From a virus: a stretch of 40,347 nt of DNA. Below are positions 30,809 to 37,451 of this stretch, in pieces (within the stretch, counting starts at the first letter, position 1; each line of letters begins with the position of its first letter). The stretch lies in IMG/VR virus record IMGVR_UViG_3300033155_001455, positions 1 through 40,347 of that record; one strand, written 5' to 3'. The translations under genes were made by a program, and so were the position numbers. Below the pieces are notes generated by a model, which was not told the DNA's origin, ran no database searches, and was given only the letters and a program-made list of their open reading frames with translations.

Positions 30809-31314
30809 TTATCGAAAAAAAAGATTGCAATTTTTGGGACGAAGTTTATAATGAAAACGGTAATGCTGAAGAGCCTTATGATGCAATCGTGTGTGATATC
30901 ACTAAAAGTGTTAGAGGAAATGGAATGCTGGTGATGGAAACAGGTATTGAGCAAGAGTTCAAAGAAAGATTTGAAGGATTGTGTGAAACCTGGGGACATA
31001 GACTTGTAACAGGTTTAAATGCCGATGGAGTTATGTGCAATCCAACTTTTCTTAAAAGAAAAAATCAGCCAGAGGAACTTGAAGGAAATGTTGATTTAAC
31101 ATTTATTACAGCATTTCCAACTAGAGAAGAATTTAAAAATACTCCAGATAAAGAAACCATTTCTTTGTCTTGCGAAGTAATGAAAAAACTTGTAGATACG
31201 ATGGGTTGGGACAGAGTTTTAATGTCTGCTCCATCTAATATTGATTGGGAAGAAATTAAGCCTATTTTTGTAAAACATTTTGATACTAGATTTACGGTGG
31301 TTATTAATGAGTAA
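30805..31314 (+). CDS. hypothetical protein (169 aa)
   Basis: 169 residues, alpha/beta, acidic, starting MIIEKKDCNFWDEVYNENG; no recognised motif. ATGA overlap with the nuclease and an 8-base overlap with the polymerase gene place it firmly in the replication operon. A role with the polymerase is inference only. Confidence 0.6.
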   Translation: MIIEKKDCNFWDEVYNENGNAEEPYDAIVCDITKSVRGNGMLVMETGIEQEFKERFEGLCETWGHRLVTGLNADGVMCNPTFLKRKNQPEELEGNVDLTFITAFPTREEFKNTPDKETISLSCEVMKKLVDTMGWDRVLMSAPSNIDWEEIKPIFVKHFDTRFTVVINE

Positions 31315-33196
31315 ATATTTTCCGTTACACGTTCATTCTCACTACAGCCTACTCGACGGTCTTAGCAAACCAGAAGATATCTCTTCTCGTTGTGAAGAAA
31401 TAGGTTCTGAAGGTTCTGCTCTGACAGACCATGGTTCTATGAGTGGGCACATTCAGTTTCTATCACAGATGAATAGGTCTGGTAAAAAGCCTCTTTTAGG
31501 ATGTGAGTTTTACATCTGTAAAGAAAATGCCGATGTGAAGAATGATCGTAACAGGAAATTGGCTCATTTGTGCGTAATTGCTCGCAATGATCAAGGATGG
31601 AGAGATTTAGTACAAATGGTCTCTATGGCTAACCAAAAGGATCATTTCTATCATAAACCACGCCTAAGTTTAAAACAAATAGAACCATTTGCACAAAAAG
31701 GAAACTTAATGGCTTTTAGTGGTCATTTAGGATCTAATATGGCCAACGTTCTATTTGATGAAGATGGTGAGATTTCCAATCACTGGAAAACAGAAGGCAC
31801 CCGTTTAGCAAGATGGTTTAGTGATACATTTGGTAAAGATAATTTCTTTTTAGAAGTTCAGTTAATGGATTGTGTGCTAAACCCAACTCAAAAGATTGTT
31901 GCTGATTGTATTCGAGAAATTAGTAAAGATACTGGAATTCCATGCGTTGCTACTCCTGATGCTCATTATGCTCGCAAAGAAGACGCACAAGACCAAAGAA
32001 TTCTACTATGTTCTAATATGAAAACCACTATCCAACAGGCTAATAGGCCTGAATTTGGACTTGGAACATTTTTCAAATCTAATCAATACCATATTCCATC
32101 ATATGAGGAGATGCGTCAATGGCATACGGCAGAGGAACTGGACAACACAAATCTTTTTGCAGCCAGGGTAGAGGAATACAAAAACATTCTACGTCCACCA
32201 ATGCTTCCAAATTTCCCCTGTCCAGACGGGATGAATCCAGAGGAGTATTTACGTCATTTGTGTCGAGAAGGTTGGAGGCAGAAGATTCAAAACGTAGTAC
32301 CCAAAGAGAAGCATCCAGAATATGTTCAGAGAATCGAGAAAGAGATGGCGGTTCTGCAAGGAGCAGGGCTATCTAGTTATTTCTTAATTGTTGCAGATAT
32401 TATAGATTTCGTGCGAAAAAGCGGATGGTTGCCTGGACCTGGACGAGGTTCCGCTGCTGGTTGTCTAGTATCTTATCTTTTGGGTATTACTTCAATTGAT
32501 CCTATGCCTTTTGACTTAATTTTTGAAAGATTTTATAATGCTGGTCGTAACACGGGAGGCAGAGTATCTATGCCAGATGTAGATATGGATGTTCCCAAAT
32601 ATGCTCGCGAACACGTTATTCAGTATATGAGAGATACGTATGGAGAGCAGAATGTCGGCCAAATGATTACATTTACGACCATGAAGGGACGTGGGGCAAT
32701 TAAGGATGTTTTGCGTGCTTATGGCGGAATTCCTTTTGAAGAAATGAATAAAATCACTAAAAATATTATTGAAGAACAAAAGATTGCGGATGAATTACAG
32801 AAGATGAAAGAGGATCAGGGAGAATCTTCAATCATTAAATGGTGTTTGGAAAATACTCCTGATAAACTTTCTGAATGGTGTAGAATTGAAGATAGCGGAA
32901 AATTAACAGGCCCATTAGCACCTAGATTTGAACAAGCCATTAGATTAGAAGGTACTAAAACAGTTCAATCTAAACATGCTGCTGGGGTTGTTATTGCTCC
33001 AGAACCATTGGCGAATATGTGTCCCATGGTTTTAGATACAGAAAGCGGAAGACAAATAGCTGGTTTAGAAATGGAAGACTTGGAAAACGTCGGCGGAATT
33101 AAATTTGACGTTTTAGGAATTACTGCTCTAGATAAAGCTATGGGTGTTCAACAAGATTTATGCTTAGGAGAAATAAATGAAATTTCAAGAGCTTGA
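31307..33196 (+). CDS. DNA polymerase III alpha subunit, N-terminal half (split gene)
   Basis: The 629-residue front half of a bacterial-type replicative polymerase. It carries a PHP domain: HVHSHYSLLDG (H8, H10, H12), LTDHGSMSG and PDAHYARKEDA; then the palm GPGRGSAAGCLVSYLLGI, MPDVDMDVP with two catalytic Asp, and KFDVLGITALDKAM with the third. The chain ends soon after (CLGEINEISRA): the last residues read out of phase over the ribosome site and start of the next gene, as expected if the frame was cut by inserted DNA. The rest of the enzyme is at 34656. No intein motif is visible. Confidence 0.9.
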   Translation: MSKYFPLHVHSHYSLLDGLSKPEDISSRCEEIGSEGSALTDHGSMSGHIQFLSQMNRSGKKPLLGCEFYICKENADVKNDRNRKLAHLCVIARNDQGWRDLVQMVSMANQKDHFYHKPRLSLKQIEPFAQKGNLMAFSGHLGSNMANVLFDEDGEISNHWKTEGTRLARWFSDTFGKDNFFLEVQLMDCVLNPTQKIVADCIREISKDTGIPCVATPDAHYARKEDAQDQRILLCSNMKTTIQQANRPEFGLGTFFKSNQYHIPSYEEMRQWHTAEELDNTNLFAARVEEYKNILRPPMLPNFPCPDGMNPEEYLRHLCREGWRQKIQNVVPKEKHPEYVQRIEKEMAVLQGAGLSSYFLIVADIIDFVRKSGWLPGPGRGSAAGCLVSYLLGITSIDPMPFDLIFERFYNAGRNTGGRVSMPDVDMDVPKYAREHVIQYMRDTYGEQNVGQMITFTTMKGRGAIKDVLRAYGGIPFEEMNKITKNIIEEQKIADELQKMKEDQGESSIIKWCLENTPDKLSEWCRIEDSGKLTGPLAPRFEQAIRLEGTKTVQSKHAAGVVIAPEPLANMCPMVLDTESGRQIAGLEMEDLENVGGIKFDVLGITALDKAMGVQQDLCLGEINEISRA

Positions 33197-33845
33197 TATA
33201 AACGACGAATTCTATGTCGTTGACTGGAAAAATCTAATATTAAACGATGTTAAAGAGGATACTGTTTTTACAAAGCTGAAAAAGCGTAATAAAAGCTGTT
33301 GTTCACCTGGATATAATTGCTCATGGGTTACGACAAAGCAAAATTTCACTATGATGGATGAATCAACTGAAGTAATTTTGGTAGAAGAAGATCCAGAGCC
33401 TGAACCTGAATCCGAACCTTTAAAATTAAAGAAAGAAATTATAATGAATTACGACACATCTGCTGGCGACCTTGAATTAGGTGGCATTTTTTATTACGAA
33501 AACAACGGATTATCTGAGTACGTAGTAACAAAAAAAAGACAGGGGTTGTTTGTAGTAGCACAAAATACAAATGATCCTAAAGATAGATTGTCACTTGATT
33601 GGAGTACGAAAGTAATATCAGGAGATTCTGAATCTCACATTGGTGAAATGTTGCCAAACGAACCATCAGTGAATATACTTACTGAAGAAACACTTGAACC
33701 TGAAGAAAAAGATGAAGAATATTTTTTAGGCGTTTTTAAGGATGTGCAAGAAGAAATTAAAGAAATGGTTGCTGGAAAAATCCAAGCTGAAGAAGCTGAA
33801 GAAGCTGAAGAAGCTGAAACCGAGGAAGAAAAAGAAGAAGAATAA
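33177..33845 (+). CDS. tandem beta-domain protein with acidic tail, inserted in the polymerase locus
   Basis: 222 residues. Two related domains follow each other: residues 1-70 (DINDEFYVVDW... KLKKRNKSCC) and 89-153 (LELGGIFYYEN... VTKKRQGLFV), each a strand-rich unit with a similar order of motifs. They are joined by a Glu/Pro linker (EDPEPEPESEPL) and end in a highly acidic tail with E-A repeats and E-E-E-K. Ribosome site TTAGGAG precedes ATG and overlaps the polymerase end by 20 bases. It may be a clamp or DNA mimic by charge, but I recognise no family. The tail's codons form a 9-bp DNA repeat. Confidence 0.62.
   Translation: MKFQELDINDEFYVVDWKNLILNDVKEDTVFTKLKKRNKSCCSPGYNCSWVTTKQNFTMMDESTEVILVEEDPEPEPESEPLKLKKEIIMNYDTSAGDLELGGIFYYENNGLSEYVVTKKRQGLFVVAQNTNDPKDRLSLDWSTKVISGDSESHIGEMLPNEPSVNILTEETLEPEEKDEEYFLGVFKDVQEEIKEMVAGKIQAEEAEEAEEAETEEEKEEE
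33784..33819 (+). repeat. 9-bp tandem repeat coding Ala-Glu-Glu
   Basis: AAGCTGAAG repeated four times, the last unit differing in one base, coding the E-A-E tail of the preceding gene. Such arrays change length easily. Confidence 0.85.
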
Positions 33846-33864
33846 ATTTAATAAGGAATATATT

Positions 33865-34581
33865 GTGAAGAACTTTGTTTGTGTATACGATTTTGAAACT
33901 GATGGAAGTAATCCTAAAAAATGCGAGCCAGTACAAATTGCGGCTTGCATGATCAATCCAATTACTTTAGAGATTGTTGACAATTCAGAATTTTGTTCTT
34001 GGATGAGGCCTCAAGGTATAGATGAAAAAGATTATTTTGAAAAACATTGTGATACCATTCGTTGGCACGCCAAGAACTACACAGAGAATTATGACGACTT
34101 AACTCAGGAAGATCGCGATAAAGCTGATCAAGGCATTTACCAAACATGGTTGGATGCTCCTGAACAAAAGCAAGTCTGGGATGATTTCACAAATTACCTT
34201 TTAATTTATAATAAGAACCAGTCTCGTAGAAGCCGATTTACCGCACCTATTCGAGCAGGCATTAATATTAGACGCTTCGATAACGTGATTGCAGATCGGC
34301 TTTGCGAGCGGTTCGGATATATTACTAAAGAAGAAGAGCAAAAAATCTTTAATCCAAGAGATTGTATTGATATTATGGAAATGGCTTTCTACTGGTTTGA
34401 AAATCTGCCAGAGCCTAAATCATACAGTATGGACGAATTGAGAAAATTCTTTGGTATGTCTGGTCATGGCGCTCATGATGCTTTAAACGATGTTCGAGAT
34501 GAAGCACTGGTAATCCAAAAATTCTTGAGATTGCATAGACGAACATCTTCTAAAGTAAAATTCAAAAATGCTATGGCATAA
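33865..34581 (+). CDS. DnaQ-like 3'-5' exonuclease (DEDDh)
   Basis: A 238-residue proofreading-type exonuclease starting at GTG 33865 after AAGGA. VYDFETDG gives Asp-x-Glu (motif I), GINIRRFDNVIADRL provides motif II's Asp, and GHGAHDALNDV gives the His-x4-Asp of motif III (DEDDh). It is longer than E. coli epsilon and lacks a visible clamp-binding QxxLxxF. Placed between the two polymerase halves, it probably edits for that polymerase. An in-frame Lys-rich extension upstream (to 33742) is a shadow of the acidic tail of the previous gene. Confidence 0.87.
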   Translation: MKNFVCVYDFETDGSNPKKCEPVQIAACMINPITLEIVDNSEFCSWMRPQGIDEKDYFEKHCDTIRWHAKNYTENYDDLTQEDRDKADQGIYQTWLDAPEQKQVWDDFTNYLLIYNKNQSRRSRFTAPIRAGINIRRFDNVIADRLCERFGYITKEEEQKIFNPRDCIDIMEMAFYWFENLPEPKSYSMDELRKFFGMSGHGAHDALNDVRDEALVIQKFLRLHRRTSSKVKFKNAMA

Positions 34582-34582
34582 T

Positions 34583-34612
34583 TTGAAAAATAGAGTATAA
34601 TAGAAGTATACC
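34583..34612 (+). promoter_or_regulatory. possible promoter for the second polymerase half
   Basis: TTGAAA (34583-34588), 18-nt spacer, TATACC (34607-34612). A better -10 (TATAAT, 34596-34601) has no matching -35. The 74-nt AT-rich gap is the only break in the 31307-36359 gene run. Confidence 0.38.
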
Positions 34613-34655
34613 TTTTATTTTATTTGGTTATTTTTTGTTGTAGGACTTTTGTAAT

Positions 34656-36359
34656 ATGATCGAGATTAAGAATGGTTATGCATATTTTGAGTGTGGCTGC
34701 AAATTTGAAGTTGAGGAAGAAGGGCCGCCAGTCAAGCTAAAGTGGGATTTTGATCTTCCTCTTAATTGCCAAAGAACTTGGGATTTAATTGGTGAAGGTA
34801 ATACCAAAGGCGTATTCCAACTAGAAACACGATTCGGCCAACAATACGCTAAAAAGCTCAAACCAGAAAATATTGAGCAGCTTGCAGCTCTATCTGCAAT
34901 CCTAAGACCTGGATGTATCCAATCTATTCGTGACGGTAAGAATATTGCCGAGCATTACATGGATAGAAAAAACGGTCTAGAAGAAGTTACAATCTCACAT
35001 CCTGCTCTAGAACCTATTCTTTCGCCAACCTTTGGTGAAATGATTTACCAGGAGCAGGCAATGAGAATTGCCCAGGATATTGCTGGCTTTGATCTCCAAC
35101 AAGCTGATGTACTTCGTAAAGCTATTGGTAAGAAAAAGGCCGACATTATGGCCAAGCTTGAAAATGAGTTTCTTGAAGGGTGTGAAAAACAAGGAATTCT
35201 AAATAAAGAAGAAGCCCAAGAGCTGTGGGATCAGATCGAAAAATCACAACGATATTCTTTTAATAAAAGCCACTCAGTATCTTATGCAATGAATGGTTAT
35301 TTATCTGCTTATGCAAAAGCACATTTTCCAGCATCATTCTTTACTTCATATCTATGGTATGCCAAAGATAAGCAGAAGAAGTTTGATGAAATCAAATTAC
35401 TAGTTGCTAATGCTAGAGTCATGGGTATTAATATCTACCCCCCAGATTTTAGATACGCCAATGAACATTTTAAACGTATCTCGAATTCTGTACCAGGACA
35501 ACCAACATATAATCCTTATGATGACAAAATTTATTTCGGTCTTTCTAATATTAAAGGAATCGGGAAAAGCGCTGTCGTAAAAGTTGCTAATGCAATTTAT
35601 CTTGCAGAAACAGCAATTAATCGCCCTCGCAAAGATTGGTCATGGACCGATTTTCTTGTATATTTTTCGCAAGATGTAGGTAGCACTGTAGTAGCTGGTA
35701 TGATTGAAGCAGGAGCTTTAGACTATTTAAAAACAGCAAGAACGCAAATGTTATTTGATTATGAACAATATTCCAAATTAACAAATAAAGAACATGCGTG
35801 GATTAAGCAGAATATAAAAAATGCCAGTTCGCTAAAACAAATATTGGAAGAATCATTAAAACGACATGATAACCCTGATAAAAAAGTAAAGGGTCCGTGT
35901 GCTAATAAAAACAGAATACAGAAAATGAAAGACATTTTAAGCTTAGTTGTAAATCCGCCTTATGCTTTAAGGGATGCTCCCGATTGGATTGCTAGGGTAG
36001 AAGAAGCCAGACTCGGAATTTCCATTACTGCTTCAATTCTAGATGGTTGCAAAAATGCGGATCAAGCAAATTGCACTATTTTAGAATTTCAGAAACATAA
36101 GGAAAAAACTAGCGGAATTTTTATTGCTTGTCAAATCGACGAAATAAAAACCCATATTACTAGAAACAATGAACAGGAAATGGCTTTTGTTACTGTTAGT
36201 GACGGCGAATGCTCTATGGATTGCGTAATATTTCCAAATGACTGGGATGAAATTCGCAGTAAAGGAATTTGTGTTGCGGAAAATACTGTTCTTGTTAGTG
36301 GAGATAGATCAAGAAATAGCGATAGTTTGATTGTTAAAAAAATGTGGCAATTGACTTGA
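34656..36359 (+). CDS. DNA polymerase III alpha subunit, C-terminal half (split gene)
   Basis: The 567-residue rear half. The extra N-terminal ~33 residues contain a Cys-x-Cys (YFECGCKF) not seen in normal DnaE, then LPLNCQRTWDLI aligns with DnaE's I-P-L-D-D-x-x-x-x-x-L, continuing GVFQLET, LRPGCIQ, FGEMIYQEQAMRIAQDIAGF, KAIGKKKADIMA, SFNKSHSVSYAM (fingers), helix-hairpin-helix IKGIGKSAVVKVANA and an OB fold (about 485-565). Together with the first half the length (~1196) is that of a full alpha chain. Overlaps the SSB promoter at its stop. Confidence 0.9.
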   Translation: MIEIKNGYAYFECGCKFEVEEEGPPVKLKWDFDLPLNCQRTWDLIGEGNTKGVFQLETRFGQQYAKKLKPENIEQLAALSAILRPGCIQSIRDGKNIAEHYMDRKNGLEEVTISHPALEPILSPTFGEMIYQEQAMRIAQDIAGFDLQQADVLRKAIGKKKADIMAKLENEFLEGCEKQGILNKEEAQELWDQIEKSQRYSFNKSHSVSYAMNGYLSAYAKAHFPASFFTSYLWYAKDKQKKFDEIKLLVANARVMGINIYPPDFRYANEHFKRISNSVPGQPTYNPYDDKIYFGLSNIKGIGKSAVVKVANAIYLAETAINRPRKDWSWTDFLVYFSQDVGSTVVAGMIEAGALDYLKTARTQMLFDYEQYSKLTNKEHAWIKQNIKNASSLKQILEESLKRHDNPDKKVKGPCANKNRIQKMKDILSLVVNPPYALRDAPDWIARVEEARLGISITASILDGCKNADQANCTILEFQKHKEKTSGIFIACQIDEIKTHITRNNEQEMAFVTVSDGECSMDCVIFPNDWDEIRSKGICVAENTVLVSGDRSRNSDSLIVKKMWQLT

Positions 36360-36383
36360 CATATTCAGTTTTTAGAGTATATT
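36356..36383 (+). promoter_or_regulatory. sigma-70-like promoter for the SSB-sigma operon
   Basis: TTGACA (36356-36361), 16-nt spacer, TATATT (36378-36383). The expected start (~36390) lies only a few bases before pseudoknot copy E, so the element would form the first structure of the ssb transcript. The -10 could also be TATGAT (36383-36388), with a long spacer. Confidence 0.68.
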
Positions 36384-36394
36384 ATGATAAACTA

Positions 36395-36466
36395 CTTCTA
36401 TCAAAAAAAGTAAGTTTCAGACGGTTCTTATCTAAGATGGAAGAGAAGACAAAACCGTCATTTTTT
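36395..36466 (+). promoter_or_regulatory. pseudoknot RNA element, copy E
   Basis: Stem 1: CTTCTATC (36395-36402) with GATGGAAG (36436-36443), one U-G pair. Stem 2: GACGGTT (36420-36426) with AACCGTC (36453-36459). Loops 17, 9 and 9 nt, with AAAAAAAGTAAGTTT in loop 1. A and six T follow. The SSB gene starts 38 nt later. Like T4 gene 32, this SSB mRNA would carry a pseudoknot in its leader. Confidence 0.8.
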
Positions 36467-36504
36467 ATTTTTTAATTTTTGTTTTTTATTTTGGAGGAAA
36501 AGGT

Positions 36505-36936
36505 ATGAACATTGTAGTTCTAAAAGGCAATCTCACCCGCGATCCTGAAGTTCGGCAAATCAATGCTGGTGGACGAGAAACGCAAGTCGCTAATTTTACG
36601 ATTGCGGTAAATCGTCATTTTAAGCGTGCTGATGGAACTCGCGATAAGGAAACTACTTATGTAGATTGTGAAGCATGGGATACGGGCGCTAATACTCTAG
36701 GGCAATATTTCCATCGCGGAGATCCTATTTTAGTGCAAGGAGCATTGAAGCTCGACACTTGGGAGACTGATGGACAGAAGCGTTCTAAGTTGAAAGTTAG
36801 AGTAAATAACTTTGAGCGACTTTATCGTGCTCCCGAATCTGAAGATTCCGAATCTAATTTTCGTGATCAAAAATCAACACAGGCAGCGCCAGTTACGGCG
36901 GATTCAGGGGCTGCTGGAGAAGACATCCCATTTTAA
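36505..36936 (+). CDS. ssb: single-stranded DNA-binding protein
   Basis: A 143-residue bacterial-type SSB: OB fold in residues 1-108 (MNIVVLKGNLTRDPEVRQ, NFTIAVNRHF, YVDCEAWDTGANTLGQYFHRGDPILVQG, LKVRVNNF), a polar linker and the acidic tip GEDIPF that recruits partners. GGAGGAAAAGG lies 5 nt before ATG. It coats lagging-strand and recombination intermediates. Its leader holds pseudoknot copy E and its stop overlaps the sigma-like gene (TAATG). Confidence 0.93.
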   Translation: MNIVVLKGNLTRDPEVRQINAGGRETQVANFTIAVNRHFKRADGTRDKETTYVDCEAWDTGANTLGQYFHRGDPILVQGALKLDTWETDGQKRSKLKVRVNNFERLYRAPESEDSESNFRDQKSTQAAPVTADSGAAGEDIPF

Positions 36937-37451
36937 TGGGTGGTGATCTAACTAATGCTGCAACAGAACAACTAGACTCCATCATGGAAAATAATATGGG
37001 GCTAGTTGTTTTAGTTGCAAAATCTTTTAATCCACAGAATGAAGAACAGTTGGATGAGTTTGTTCAACTGGGGCGTATTGGTATGTGGAAAGCTATTAAA
37101 AAATACGATCCGTCTCGTGCTAAACTTTCTACTTTAATTTGGCTTTATGTGCGGTGGGAAATTTTAAGGCATCTTAAAAAAAATAATAAAAAAGAAATAC
37201 AAATGGACGAAAATTTGTATTTAGAGGATAATCTAATTATAGATTCTTATTTTTGGGAATATTTACCTGAACAGTTAACATACAACGAAAAATCTGTTAT
37301 TAACTTAAGATTGCAGGGGCATACGTTTTTTGAAATAGGAAAAGAACTTGGGTATTCTAGAGGTTGGGCTAACAACACATTTAAAACGGCTATAAGCAAG
37401 ATTAAAAATGGAAATGAAAAAAAGAAAAAAGAGAATACTCATAGTAAATGA
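36936..37451 (+). CDS. sigma-70 family factor (region 2 and 4)
   Basis: A 171-residue two-domain sigma factor. Region 2: NMGLVVLVAKSFNP, then EFVQLGRIGMWKAIKKYDPS and FSTLIWLY-like KLSTLIWLYVRWEILRHLKK, with the -10-melting region. Region 4: LTYNEKSVINLRLQGHTFFEIGKELGYSRGWANNTFKTAISKI, a helix-turn-helix. No regions 1.1 or 3. It would reprogramme host RNA polymerase to a set of phage promoters. Start overlaps the SSB stop; the Lys-rich end (NEKKKKENTHSK) overlaps the next gene by 44 bases. Confidence 0.82.
   Translation: MGGDLTNAATEQLDSIMENNMGLVVLVAKSFNPQNEEQLDEFVQLGRIGMWKAIKKYDPSRAKLSTLIWLYVRWEILRHLKKNNKKEIQMDENLYLEDNLIIDSYFWEYLPEQLTYNEKSVINLRLQGHTFFEIGKELGYSRGWANNTFKTAISKIKNGNEKKKKENTHSK

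Noticed and set aside
33742-33864. Lys-rich N-terminal extension of the exonuclease ORF
   Set aside because: It is the frame shadow of the acidic repeat tail of the preceding gene. GTG 33865 with AAGGA at proper distance starts the real protein.
33163-34655. Split intein joining the polymerase halves
   Set aside because: Neither half carries intein blocks (no ~100-residue intein N part after the Cys, no His-Asn junction before LPLNC). The Cys in CLGEINEISRA is produced by the overlapped ribosome site and start of the next gene.
1867-36466. Reading the five elements only as simple intrinsic terminators
   Set aside because: Stem 2 alone has a 26-27-nt loop and does not explain the conserved stem 1, constant 9-nt loops or the conserved loop-1 sequence; the termination function itself is still plausible.
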